Positions 1-11,722 of a DNA stretch of 64,000 nucleotides are shown piece by piece; position 1 is the stretch's first letter, and the number at the start of each line of letters is the position of its first letter. The position numbers and the translations under genes are program-made. Location: the NCBI GenBank assembly GCA_025558095.1, contig JAIVFI010000002.1, forward strand, positions 868,001 to 932,000, in the 5' to 3' direction. Under the pieces are notes generated by a model. It saw only the letters and a list, made by a program, of their open reading frames with translations, was not told the DNA's origin and searched no databases. This DNA is from Hyaloraphidium curvatum (taxonomy: Eukaryota > Monoblepharomycota > Hyaloraphidiomycetes > Hyaloraphidiales > Hyaloraphidiaceae).

Positions 1-230
1 GTCCGGGCGGGCAGCGGGCGCAGCTACCGAGAGAAGGTCCGCCGAAAATTGCGGCTCGTCCGTCTCATTTGCCCCGCCTTGAGCTTCAGAAACGGGACTT
101 TGCGGGCTCGGAAGGTGGGACATTTTCGTTCAAACTCCGCTCGCGATCGGCCACGGACGAATCTTGAGAAAAGAGCTGTACAGAAAAAGCTTTCGGGTAT
201 CATCATCGCCATGCCAAAGCAATCTCCGCA

Positions 231-2277
231 TTACGCAGCAACAGACGCGGGAGTCTGCGGTACCTTCGCAGACGGTTCGGCAGCCGCGGCTGCTGCCGCA
301 GGCGGGCCCGCCCGCGGCGGAGCCGCGCCTCCCTCGCGGGCAATCGTCCGCACCGGTTTCGCTACCCGGTGTACCGGCCGATGGAGGATCTTGCGGAGCT
401 CCTGCTGAATCATGTGGCGCCCCTCGGTCGAGCTGATGGCCGGCAGCGTCCGCGTCAGCTCCAGCAGGTCGCAATCCGGCACAGCCGCCGGAGCCTGATC
501 GCCCACGCGGAGCACAAAGAACTGGGGGTGCAGCCGCTTCATGAGCAGGCTCGCGTCCGGGATCGAGACGGGGTACTCCATCGCCGGCGGATCCCCAGGC
601 TTCCGGATGAAGCCGATCATGTCCATCGACGCCAGCCGCTCGGCCATGTCGTACTCGCTGATGCTCGACCAGATGTTGTGCTCGTGTGGATCGACGCCCT
701 CCTCGCCCAGGCTGCCCGAAATTGGGCCCACGAAGCCAAAGAAGGGGTTTCGGCGCCAGCTGTCGTCGACAAAGATGTCCTCTCCGTCGCGCCGGATCCG
801 GAACCGCTTCGGCTTCGGGAGCTCCTCGAAGTGGCCGTCGTAGTCGGGATCGATGGTCCAGTAGCTACCCTTGCCCGTCCCATCGTCGCGAGGGACCTTC
901 TTGAACGCCTTGTTCAGGCTCAGCTGATGGCGCACAGAGTTCTGGACGGCAACGTCAGATACACTCACCGACGAGAAAGGGCACGGCAACTGACCTGCCA
1001 CTTGAGGCCCGCGTAATGGTAGTAGGGGTACCTGTCCTTGATGGCGTCGTAGATCCCTGCGAGGGTGAGCCTCTTGTTCGGGGCCAAGATGATGGCCTCG
1101 CCGATCAGGTTGGCGTAAGAATACTCCGGTTTCGGGTACGGGATGCTGGCGGGATCCATGATGATCTCGTCATCGTTCCGTTTGCGCTTCAGGCCGTCGA
1201 ACTTGGGTTTGGAAACCATGGGCTTCGGCAGCTTCGGCTTCGGGATCTCCGAGACAACAGCAAGCTCTTCGTCCGCGACAGCGGCGGCCGGCTTCTTGGC
1301 TTTGGCGAGCTCGCCCTTGGGCTTTGCCTTGGGCTTCGACGGCTCCTTCAGCTTGACGGCCTTTGCGCTCTCCGACTTGCCAATCTTTGGCCCTTCCGGT
1401 TTCGCCTTGGCTTTGGCAGCCTCGACCCTCGCCTTAGCAGCGTCGCTCTTGGCTTTGGCCTCGGCCTTTGCTGCCTTTGCCGCATCGGCCCTCGCCCTCG
1501 CGGCCTCCGCCTTGGCGGACTTGCCCTTGGGCTGCTTCGCCTTGGGCTCCGCTTTCTTGGCGGGCTTCTTCTTCCTCTTCTTCCGCTCGGGCTCGTCGTC
1601 ATCGGGCTCGTCAATGTCCATGGCAAAGTCGTCCTCCGGGAGCTCGTCAAACTCCTCGGGCTCCAAGCCGAGATCCAGATCGGCCTCCGCCTCGTCCGCA
1701 GCATCTTGGCCCGCGTCTGGAGCGGTTGGCAGTCCGAACTCAAAGGTGACGCCTCCGATTTCGAGCTGGTCTCTGCGGGACGGTGACGCTTGAGCGGCCC
1801 GTGTCCCCCTCGACCGGGTCCAGCACTTACCCCGATTCCAAAAGCACGGGCTCGGGACTCGGCTTGTAAAGCTCGCCGGCATGCCGAACGCCGTTCCTTC
1901 CGAGGACGAGCAGCTCCCTGACACGGAAGGCTCTGTGAGCGGGAGCCTTCGACGCAACTCCGACAGGCTTCCAACCATTTCCTCGTCCGGAAATTGAACT
2001 GAATCTTCGCGTGCTTCCTCGACACGTTCTTCCTCCCCGAACCAAGGTCTACATCGACCGCGTCCGCCGGGTCCGCCGGGGCGGCACCCTCGGGGGACCG
2101 CCCAATGGTGATCGCCAGCGTCTGCACATAGAACACCCAGTCGGCCCCTTGCAGCTTCGCGTAGGCCTGAACGGGCGCAACAGGGATCTCGGTGGTGCTC
2201 CTGTTTAGCTCCACATTGAAGGGCTTGGCGAAGTCCGAGGAGTGGGCCGCGCCCTCGGCCGCCGAGTCCAGCAGCAT
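231..2277 (-). CDS. FHL1: FHL1-like FHA/forkhead transcription factor
   Basis: Four exons (2277-1976, 1917-1831, 1772-995, 941-231) give about 625 aa. The FHA domain starts near residue 36 ([20 protein letters not shown], then GR and VSRKHAKI) and is interrupted by the first two introns. A long Lys/Ala-rich histone-H1-like linker follows. The forkhead domain ([13 protein letters not shown], then [17 protein letters not shown]) is split by the third intron just after GLKWQ. FHA plus forkhead with an AYAKL...VQTL...GR start matches Fhl1 better than Fkh1/2; Fhl1 regulates ribosomal-protein genes in yeasts. ATG 2277 is preferred because an upstream ATG at 2403 lies only 57 bp from the divergent neighbour; the choice is unproven. 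The 230 bp downstream, to the left edge, show no gene. Confidence 0.85.
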
Positions 2278-2459
2278 GGCGGTGCCCGACCGTCCTACAG
2301 CGAGCACATAGATCCCGGTAAAGCTCTGCAGGCCGTTCGGCTGTCTACGCCGTCCGCACGGGGCCTCACGCGGAGAGTCTTTCGGAGCCGCTGCGGTGAT
2401 CAATCGCGGTCAACTTCCCTGTTGCGTCCCCCTCCCCCATCCCCACACGCGAGACGGCC

Positions 2460-5073
2460 ATGGGCGCAGTGCGCGCTCTATGTGCGCTTGCGCTGCTCGC
2501 TGGCGTGTTCGCCGCACGCTCGGATGCGTTCTACGTCACGCCGGGCTTCCTGAGCCCGACGGCGTTCCACGACAATGACACCGTGCCCCTAATGGTGAAC
2601 AAGCTCACGTGGGTGGTCCGCAGCACTTGCCTGCCGCCAGCTGGCAAACGGTTTTCTCGGGACGGCGGCGCAGCTCGGACAAGACCATGCTCACGTACGC
2701 GTACGCGGATGCTGCAATCTTCTGCGCGCCCGCGGGCGGGTTCAAACGGCAGCTGCTGAACTTGGTGCGTCGAGGCGCGGCAGCTTATGCTCTGTGGGAT
2801 TCATTTGGCTTCCTGTCAGGGGGAGGTGTTGCGGGGAGACCGCATTGCCAACTCTGACTACCAGGTTCGTCGGATTGCCGCAGGGACCAGTGACCGAGCT
2901 CACGCTGGAATATCCGCAGCTGCGAATGAATGCCGACGAATCTTGTCGCGTGCTTTGCACGAAGCCGCTTTCGAAGTCGGACGCGGAGTTTGCGTGGTGG
3001 CTCATTAAGGAGGACTACCGCCTCGAGTGGTGGGGTCGACACTTGGCCGTTCCTTCGCGGGCATTGAGCTTTGCTGTCCAGGCTCATCGACAACTTGCCC
3101 TCGGCGACGGCGTACACGGCCCAGCAGGGCACCAAAAAGAAGCAGTACGAACCGGGATTCAAGTTGGGCACCTGGAAGGTTGGGACAGTGCCGCAACGGC
3201 GCCTTCTATGGCACCTAACCTTTCGACTGGGGGCCTCAGGATGAGAAGGCATACATCCACAACCACGTGAACCTGAAACTTTACTACGCGGCGAAGGGGC
3301 CGGGGGCAACCGCGGAAAAGTACATCGTCGGTTTCGAGGTCTATCCCAAGAGGCGGGTGGACTGCTGCATCACCGTGAACGGGTTGGCTGACTGTCACTT
3401 CAACAGTGTCGCCATTGCGGACGGAAACTGTCCCGCAAAGGTCAACGACCCGAACCTGCCGATGCAGCAGGTGACCAAGGACCCCGCGTCCATCACGTAC
3501 ACGTACTCTGTGTACTGGCTCGAGGAGAAGGAGGTTAACTGGGGCAACCGGTAGGAGGGCACCGCCGTGCGTGCCGGCAAAGATCCTAATCCGTGCCACC
3601 TAGGTGGGACCTTTACCTCATGAGCTCCGACCCTCAAATCCACTGGTACTCGATAATCAACTCGATGATCATCCTCCTTTTCTTGACGGCGATGGTGGCC
3701 ATCATCATGCTGCGGACGCTGAACAAGGACATTGCCATGTACAACGAGGAGGATCTCAAGGTTTGGCTCGCGGCTGAGGTCGTTTGCTCGTTCAACGGCC
3801 TGATGCGCTTTCTTTACTTCTCAGGAGGAACAGGAGGACACCACGGGCTGGAAGCTCGTCCACGGCGACGTCTTCCGTCCGCCGAGGCTGGGCGGCCTGC
3901 TTTCCATCGTCGTTGGCTCCGGAGTGCAGTTTGCTCTCATGATTCTCGTCACCGGATGTGGGCGCTTTTGCCTTCGCTGGCTTAGATGGCCTACTGACTA
4001 GCCGTCTTCGCAGTCTTTGCCGTTTTTGGCATTCTCAACCCGTCCTACCGCGGTGGCCTCATCTCCTTCGCGCTCTTCCTCTTCGTGTTCATGGGCGCGT
4101 TTGCCGGCTACTTCAGCTCGCGACTCTACAAGGCGTTCAAGGGAACGGCTTGGAAACGCAACGCCGTCCTCACGGCGACCGTCGTGCCGGGCAGTCTGTT
4201 TGCCATCATGTTCCTCCTCAACTTCTTCGTCTGGGCCCAAGAGGCTTCCAACGCCATTCCCTTGGGCACAATGGTCGTGATGTGTGAGTGGGCCGATGCC
4301 GGTGTTCGTGGATGTCAATCTCACGGCCCGCAGTCCTCATGTGGCTCGGCATCTCGCTGCCCCTCGTCTACGCGGGAGCATATTACGGGCAAAAGAAGCA
4401 GGTCATCGAGCACCCCGTGCGGACGAACCAGATTCCGCGCCAGATTCCCGAGCAGGTTTGGTACCTGCAACCCGGGCCGGCAATTTTGATTAGCGGCTTG
4501 ATGCCGTTTGTGAGTTGTTGCAATGCTCTTGAGCAGGAGCTCGACTGACCTCATTGGAACATCCAGGCCGTCGCTTTTATCGAGCTTTTCTTCCTGCTCA
4601 AGTCGGCCTGGTCCGACCAGTACTACTACCTGTTTGGTTTCCTGGGTCTGGTCGCGTCGATACTCGTCATCACCGTGATCGAGATCGACATTGTCATCAT
4701 CTACTTCACGCTGTGCGCCGAGAACTACCACTGGTGGTGGCGCTCATTCATGATCGGCGGTGCCTCCGCGGTCTACATCTTCCTCTGTGGGTGTTTTGCC
4801 CGGTCTTCTGTACGCAACTGACCTGCTCCGGCCTCAGACGCGCTCTTCTACTACGTGACGCGTCTGGAGATCAGCGACCCGGTCTCGGGCATGGTCTACT
4901 TTGTTCAAGCCCTCGTGGGCTGCCTCATCTACTTCGTGTCGCTGGCGACGATAGGGTTCCTCGCCACGTACCTGTTCCTCATCAAGATCTACGGATCGAT
5001 CAGTTCGTGTCCGCAACTTTTCAACGCCCGTCTTCTGCTGACCCTCGCCTCCGTCTCCGCAGAGATCGACTGA
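2460..5073 (+). CDS. TM9SF/EMP70 nonaspanin (nine-TM superfamily protein)
   Basis: Thirteen exons separated by 50-65 nt introns (for example 2609-2673, 2765-2819, 3030-3081, 3179-3239, 3551-3603). A cleavable signal peptide ([18 protein letters not shown]) precedes the lumenal domain ([18 protein letters not shown]). After it come the first TM segment, the family signature [13 protein letters not shown], and eight further TM segments with [16 protein letters not shown] and [11 protein letters not shown]. The protein ends KIYGSIKID; the terminal KxD motif is the known COPI-binding Golgi-retention signal of this family. TM9 proteins are endosomal/Golgi membrane proteins involved in sorting of membrane cargo and in adhesion. 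The spliced protein is co-linear with TM9SF2/4 and nothing appears missing. Confidence 0.95.
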
Positions 5074-5200
5074 GCTCGACCCTGGTGGACTGTAGATCGA
5101 TACTCTCGGCACATGGATACCCAGAAGATTGCGGCAAAGGGCAAATAAAGCCGTCACGTACATATGCATCTCAACGAGCACGTCCCCTGCGAGCAAACGC

Positions 5201-5946
5201 CTAGAGCTTCGAGTCCTTGATGTACCAGACCATCTCGACCTCCTGACGTGCGGCAGCCGCAGTGAGCAAGAGCCAGATGCAAGCCGCGCCCGAACGAACC
5301 TTCTTCTCAAACTCCAACTTGCTGTAGAAGGCCACGTTGTGCTCGCCGCAGTCGAGGATGACTTTGTAGCAGCCCATCGTTTTGGCAATCGATTTCAGTC
5401 CCTCGATGATGTAGCGCCCCATGTTCTTCCCGCGGTACCCCGGGTGGCTAACAATGTCCTCGATGTGCCCCACGAGCCCGGCCTCGTGAATGAATTTGCG
5501 TTCGACGAAAACGGTGCCAGCCGCCGCGATCCGGTTCTTTTTGAGATCCTCAATCACGATGGTGAAGTACTCGTGGTTGTGTTTCTTGAAGTAGGCATAG
5601 CGGTCTGAGCGTCGTTGGCGTGTCAGAACCCCATTTCGGCCACGGCAAGCCAAAGATGGGCTACCGACCGAGGAACTTATCCTTCGTGAACTCGCCCACC
5701 GTCGTCAGGTGCGAAAGTGCTTCGAGGAAGCCTGACGGAGATTGCGGCACAACACCGCACGAGCACCGCCCCGCGGTAAGCCTATCGAGCGGGAGGGCAC
5801 GGCATAACAGAAAGCCGACCTTTCTCATAGTCCGTTGCATGCAGCGGCCGGATCTCAAAGTCCTGGCCCAGGGCAGACCGTACCGCCGGAGAAATCAGCG
5901 ACCGGTCAAAGTAATCGGCCTGCGTCGAGGCAGAAACCGTCCCCAT
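5201..5946 (-). CDS. GNA1: Glucosamine-6-phosphate N-acetyltransferase
   Basis: Four exons. The start MGTVSASTQADYFDRSLI at 5946 resembles the N-terminus of animal GNPNAT1 (FD-SL). An in-frame ATG at 6129 would add a basic extension that the family does not need. The GNAT fold is visible in order: FEIRPLHATDYEKGFLEAL, EYFTIVIEDL, VFVERKFIHEAGLVGHIEDI, the CoA-loop GYRGKNMGRYI, and CYKVILDCGEHNVAFYSKLEF, ending EVEMVWYIKDSKL. The enzyme acetylates glucosamine-6-phosphate in the UDP-GlcNAc pathway that feeds chitin and protein glycosylation. It is convergent with the TM9SF gene (127 bp between stops). Confidence 0.92.
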
Positions 5947-6428
5947 GGCCGATGCAGGATGGAAGAAGCAGATTCCAAACCAGAGCTCAGCTGCCCTGGC
6001 TTTGGCGCGCCGGAGTTTCGAAGACCCTGTTGTGCCGAATTTTCGTATGCTCGTTCTAAAGGCCCAGCCAACTCTAACGAGTTTTCTTTTCGCGGGATTC
6101 CCACCGCCGTTCCTGTCCCGGCCGCCCATCGCCGGTGAGTTGGACGCGAAGAATGCGCCAGCCTGTGCCGCACCCGGGGAGGACGCGGGATCTGCTGTGT
6201 GGGGCGGGCGAGGAGGCCTCGCGAGAGATTTCTTTACCCGGCAACACCATCATCGCCCGGAGCCGGGCCACGCGCCCCACGCATGCCGATGCATATCTCT
6301 TGAACTCTCTCCTGGACCATTGGCGGGATCCGCGGACGATTGGGCGCGGCGTTGGGGCGGTTCGCACGGTTTCTGGCGGGAAGCTGACTTCCGAGGCAAA
6401 ACGATCCAGGGACCTTTAAGCTAGCACC
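5947..6428. promoter_or_regulatory. Shared upstream region between divergent genes
   Basis: This 482-bp spacer separates the divergent starts of the glucosamine-phosphate acetyltransferase and the G3BP-like gene, so it should hold both promoters and 5' UTRs. Reading frames here are short or shadows, and I recognised no RNA gene or repeat. Confidence 0.4.
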
Positions 6429-8074
6429 ATGGCGGCCACTGGTGGTGCAGCTCCGGCCATCGAGAGCACCGAGGTATGGTTTCCTCGTCCCAGCGCGCTT
6501 CCGAGCTTGGTGCCAACCCGCGCTCCCTCGCAGGTCGGATGGCTCTTTGTCCAAGAGTACTACACCTTCTTGAACAAGAGCCCGCACAAACTGCACCAGT
6601 TCTACAACCAGAAGTCGTACCTCATCCATGGCCATGAGGGTGAGACGGTCAAGCTCTGCCACGGGACCCAGGTTCGTTCTTCGGCACCCCTTCGAAGGCT
6701 CCAGGTTCTGACGCGGCTCGACGGTGCAGGAGATCCAGAACCGCATCGCCGAGCTGGACTTCAACGACTGCAAGGTCCTTGTCTCGAACGTCGACAGCCA
6801 GACGTCCCTCAACGGAGGCATCATCGTCCAAGTACTGGGGGAGATGTCCAACAAGGGCGGGCCGCACCACAAGTTCGCGCAGACCTTCTTCCTGGCCCAG
6901 CAGCCTCACGGCTACTACGTGCTGAACGACATCTTTCGGTTCCTGAAGGAGGAGGTCGACAACGATGCCGACGCCTACGACGATCTGTCCGCGGACCAGG
7001 GGCCCGTCATCCAGGAGCAGTTCGTCAACGACTACCAGCAGAAGGTCGAAAGCCAAGGCCACCGCCACGTCGAGCATGCTGCGGCGCCCCAGCCCGAAGT
7101 CGCCCCCGCGGCTGCGGCCGCCGCCGCCGCCGTCGAGATCGCTACCGAGCAGGCCCCCGCTCCTGCCACCAGCAAGCCCCGTGGATCTCCCGACCGCGCT
7201 CCCGGGCCGGCTGCCAAACCCGCTGCCCCTGCTGCGGAGGAGAAGCCCGAGCCGGCTGCCGAGCAGGCCGCCCCGGAGCCTGCCACGGAGAACCACGTGA
7301 ACCACGTGCCCGCCGAGGTGGCTGCCGCGGCCGGTGCCAAGGCCGAGGCTTCCGCCGCCAAGAGCGATGCCTCCAAGACCCCCAAGTCCTGGGCGGCGCT
7401 CGCGAGCGCTACTCCCAAGGTTCCGCCGACGGCCCAGTCGCCCAAGAAGCCCGAGCCGCAGGCCCCCGCCCCGGCGAAAGCCGAAGCTCCGGCCAAGCCG
7501 CAGGCGACTCAGACCGCGCCGCGTCGCGAGCCCCCCAAGCAGAGTACGTTGCGATAAGTGCGACAAGGAAGTGCGGGCTCGATTAACCTCCCGTTCGGTT
7601 CGCAGCCGACGATGCGTTCTCCATCTTCGTCCGCAATGTCCGCGAAGGCATTACCATCGAAATGCTGAAGGAGGTGTTCGGCGTTGTCGGCACTGTGAAA
7701 AGCGTGGAGATCAGGAAGGTGGGGATGCAACGGGTTCGTGCGCACCGGAGACCGTTGCTCATGCGCCGGTCGTTTGCCAGCAAAACGCATTCGTCGAGTT
7801 CGCGACCAAGGAGATGGCCCAGATTGCCATCAAGCAGCACAAGTTCCAGTCGCCGACGCAGGAAGGCTGGCTCTACGTCGAGGAGAAGAAGCGGAACCCG
7901 GGCCCACCTGCTCCCCGCACCGGAGCTCCCCGTGGCGGACGCGGAGGGCGCGGTGGTGCTCCTGCCAACATGGGCGACAGGAAGCCTCCGGCGAACGGCA
8001 ATGGCAAGCCTGCCCCATCAGGCCCGGCACCCGAGGCGTCTGGCGCGGCGGCCCTGGCTCCCGCGGAGAAGTGA
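6429..8074 (+). CDS. G3BP-like NTF2-domain and RRM RNA-binding protein
   Basis: Five exons. The N-terminal NTF2-like domain (WLFVQEYYTFLNKSPHKLHQ, YNQKSYLIHG, NRIAELDFNDCKVLVSNVD, KFAQTFFLAQQPHGYYVLND) matches G3BP/Bre5 proteins. A low-complexity Ala/Pro/Lys/Glu linker of about 190 residues follows. Near the C-terminus is an RRM (FSIFVRNVREGITIEMLKEV, then NAFVEFATKEMAQIAI), followed by an RG/GG-rich tail (GGRGGRGGAP). G3BP family proteins nucleate stress granules and, as Bre5, partner a ubiquitin protease; which role applies here cannot be read from sequence. ATG 6429 follows a stop-rich leader and begins MAATGGAAPAIESTE. Confidence 0.9.
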
Positions 8075-8351
8075 TTTGCTGAAACGGACTCGAAATTGCC
8101 GCGCATTGCTGCAATGCGATCGTGGGGCGGATGCATGATGGGTGGGCGTGCGATGTAGCGGATGGGGATGGGGCGGTGCACCCGTGCAGGGCTCGAGGCG
8201 CGAAAAACTAGACAGCTATTTGAGTTGATTGGCGATATCAAACGCGCGATCAGTGTACATCTGGCAATGAGACGGGCCTTGCGTGCGAGGGGACATTTTG
8301 TGCCGCGCTACAGCGTCTCCGCCGCCACGAAACTACCAGCACTCCACAACG

Positions 8352-9293
8352 ATGCTCCGGTCCACAGCGCTCGTGGCCCGCGTGGTCGCCAAGGTAAATC
8401 TTTGGACAGGAACACCATCGGATGGCGGCATTTGCGGTGCTACGGGGCGGGATGGGCGCGGGGATGGCGATGGCGCCGGCGTGGCGGCGGTCGCGGCTGC
8501 CCGCCCCAGCGGACGCCCCTGCGCCCGCCGTGGGCCGCGCCGTGGGTTATTTGTGGCGGCAGATTGGGAGCGGTGGCGGGATGCGGCCGGCGCGGACAGG
8601 ATGTTGAGACGGTGCCTTTCCTCGCAGAGCGCGGCGGTGCGCACCGCGCTCCCCGCGGCCGCCGTGTGCCCGCGCATGTTCGCGACCGCTGCGCCGAAGG
8701 CTCAGAGGGGTGGAGGTGAGACCGGATCCGCGCGGACGGCCGGCGGCGGCGCTGACCACTTTTCGTCCTCCCAGACGATGTGATCCAGAAGCTCTACCTC
8801 GATGCCCTTCGTTCGTACACTCCCGCAGCGGAGACGGAGAAGCCCGACCTGCCCGACAAGGTCTCGAAGCCCGCGGTGCCGGCTGCCGTGGGTTGCTTCG
8901 TTGTCTGGTTGAGCGCACCCCCTTGACGTTCGTGCACCTGCGTCTGAATCGTTCAGCCTGCGCTGGAACTCTCGCCTGCGGAGCCCATCGAAGAGGGCGG
9001 CGAGATTGTGCTCGTCAGGGCGGAGGACTTCCCCGCCTACGTCGACCCGATTGAGAACCCCGAGGACTGGGACCCCGTGCGTGTTTCGCGTCCGGTGCAC
9101 ATTCCAGCCGCTCATTCGCATGGGTTCTTCTCGTTGTTATGCAGTGGTGGGACTACAGCATCGACTCGGAGGTGTTCCCGGTGAGAAGGGCATGGTAGCG
9201 AGTTTCGCTAGCGGGAGAGCTGACCTTGTCGCACGACAGCACAACCTCAACCGGCAGCCCAAGCCGCCGACGGAACTACACGAGGCGCACTAG
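8352..9293 (+). CDS. ATP14: Mitochondrial F1Fo ATP synthase subunit h
   Basis: Six small exons give about 148 aa. Exon 1 (MLRSTALVARVVAK) and exon 2 (ending CPRMFATAAPKAQR) form a mitochondrial presequence without acidic residues. The mature part begins DDVIQKLYLDALRSYTP, matching the fungal subunit h core (D-hydrophobic-hydrophobic-Q-LYL-eL-sY-P). It continues through Pro/Glu-rich PALELSPAEPIEEGG and ends PPTELHEAH. The first intron (about 235 nt) is long for this genome. Subunit h belongs to the peripheral stalk of the fungal enzyme, so the assignment also supports a fungal host. Similarity is short, hence moderate confidence. Confidence 0.7.
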
Positions 9294-9571
9294 AGGGGAG
9301 GTTGACGAGACTCGGTGTAGCGGATCCATAAATCGATACGCTGCTCGCTCTAGCTCCGTCGTACCGGGATACATCTAGGTCCGCCTGCAACCATCTCGAA
9401 AACTCCTGCCTTAAAGCCGTCGTAAGTATCGTTTGAGTCGAGCATGGCGGGGTGCAGGGGAATGGCACAGGTGCGATGCATCAAAGGCCCGCCGCCACCC
9501 CTGAGTGGCGGGAAACTTTCGCACCCCAACTTCCGTAGCGCCGCCGCCTGCAGCGGCGCAGTGCGTGTGCC

Positions 9572-11661
9572 ATGGCGCGGCCGCCGCAGGCCATGCCGCC
9601 GGGGCCGCCGCTCGGGTCGGGCGAGCTCACGGCGCTGACGTCTGTGGGCAACCAGCACTCGCTCGCCGCCCTCGACCCCGCGGCCGGCCGCCGCCCGCTG
9701 CTGGACGTCGAGCTGCCGCCGACGACCGGCATCTACTCGGCGTCGGGCTTCGACCTGATGGCCGTGCTCGCGCGCGTCGTCACGAGGCCCAACCCGAAGA
9801 TCGACCTAGGTCCGGTCGACTTCTCGTGCGCCTTCGTCGTGTCGGACGTGAAGAAGCCGGACAACCCCGTGGTGTACTGCTCGACGGTACGGCTGCTCTC
9901 CCTGCACAGCTTGCGCTTCTGCGCTCATGCCGCTTCAACCCCCCGCCCCCGTCGTCCTCACGAACCAGAACTTCACCAAGCTCACGGGGTACACTCTGCC
10001 CGAGATTCTCGGCCGCAACTGCCGCTTCCTGCAGGCGCCGAACGGCGACGTCAAAGCCGGGGAGGTCCGCAAGTACACGGACAACGCCATCATCTACGAG
10101 CTGAAGCAGAAGCTGGACAACTTTGAGGAGTGCCAGTTCATCCTCATCAACTACAAGAAGAGCGGCGAACCCTTCATCAACCTCGTCACATGCATTCCGG
10201 TGGTGAGCTTCGGCATTCGCGGTTCCCGGTTGGCGAGGCGTAGCTGAGCTGTCGCGCAGCAATGGGGGGAGAAACCAAACGATTACGCCTTCATGGTCGG
10301 CTTCCAAATTGTAAGTGGACCAATTGTGGCTTCCACGTTCTGGCACTGAAGCACTTTGCCCAGGATTTGGTGGACCAGCCGCAAAACATCCTGGCTCGCC
10401 TACGCGACGGAACCTACACGGTCAACTGTTTGTATCTGTCGTACTCGGCGGTGGCGCTTTCTCATTCTGGCGCCGTCCAGATCAAGCATTGTGGAAACGC
10501 GACGACGACCAGAGCAGCAGCGCTGACGGACCCCTCTCCATTACCAACGAGGTCGAAGACCTCCTTTCCCCGTCCAACTCCCAGTTTTCTCCTACTCCCT
10601 CCTTTGAATCCTTCACCTCCTCCCTGAACGATACCGGACTGATCGGCAAGAATGGCAGCGGCAAAGATGTCGACGGGGAGCTGGCCTTTTACCGCGCCAT
10701 CGTCGAGCACGGCAAGGACTTTGTCCACATTCTGTCGCTCCGGGGCCGGTTCCTCTACGTCAGCAGACGGGCTTCCGCCAAGCTGCTCGAGTTCAGCGAG
10801 GAGGAGCTTGTGGGAAGAGGCCTGTCGGAGTTCTGCCATCCCGCGGATTTGCTGGTGGTGATGCGCGACCTGCGGAGCGCAGTGCCCGGCGATTCCATCC
10901 AGCTCCTGTACCGGTTTAAGCGGAAACGGAGCGGCTACATCTGGCTGGAGGCGCGAGGTAGTTGCGACATTAGCCTTGCGCACTGTTTTAGCTGATCGCT
11001 CTTCCCAGGGCACGTGTACGAGGGAGAGTCCAAGCGCACAAAGTGCTTCGTGCTCTCGGGCCGGGAGAAGCTCGTCGGCTCGGCCAACACGAAGGACATC
11101 AGCCACAACCTGGACGTGCGGGATCCGCGCGTGGACTTTTGGGCGAAATTGAGTCTCAACGGGCTCTTCCTCTTCGCCACCCCGAGCTGCGTCAGCATCC
11201 TGGGGACGGATGCCAACAGCGTCGTCGGGGCTTCTTTCCTGGACTTTGTCCCGAAAGAGTACCGGGAAGCCATCCGGCAGACCCTGCTCGATTACGGGCA
11301 ACCGGCCCCGCCCAACAAGGCGACACGGTCGGGGACGATACAGCTCACGCTGAGCACGCCCCACGGGCACCTGCCGGTGTCGATGTGGGTGTACCGGACT
11401 CCGCCAGGCGTGGCCAACGGCATGAAGCCGGTCGGGCCGCCGTTTGTGCTGGTCCAGGTCATGTCTGGGCACGTGGGGCCCGGGGACGAGTTGCCCAACG
11501 GCTTCGCCAACGGCGTCGCGAAGGACGTCTACGGGATTATGGACCCCACGCGCGCTTCCAGCTTCCCCTACGAGAGGGAGAAGCTGCGCGCGCTGAACAA
11601 GAAGCTGCAGGACGAGCTCGCCTCGGTTGCACCGAGCCGGAAACGGGCGAACCCTGCATAG
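9572..11661 (+). CDS. White Collar-1-like LOV/PAS blue-light receptor
   Basis: Six exons, about 600 aa. The LOV domain (about residues 60-220) has the flavin-binding signature GRNCRFLQAP with the photoactive Cys. It also has the extended loop after it (KYTDNAIIYELKQKLDN) that marks WC-1-type FAD-binding LOV domains, then INYKKSGEPFINLVTCIPV. Two further PAS domains follow: YRAIVEHGKDFVHILSLRGR (about 290-390), and one around FWAKLSLNGLFLFATPSC with SFLDFVPKEYREAI (about 430-510). The protein ends LNKKLQDELASVAPSRKR; no GATA-type zinc finger is encoded and only 61 bp separate the stop from the next gene. WC-1 proteins sense blue light and act with WC-2. ATG 9572 (MARPPQAMPPGPP) is the first sensible start. 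Confidence 0.9.
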
Positions 11662-11722
11662 CGTGCTGTACAGCCTTTTTTTGTCTGCGCAAGAGAAAGA
11701 ACAACCTCTGTCTACATCACAA

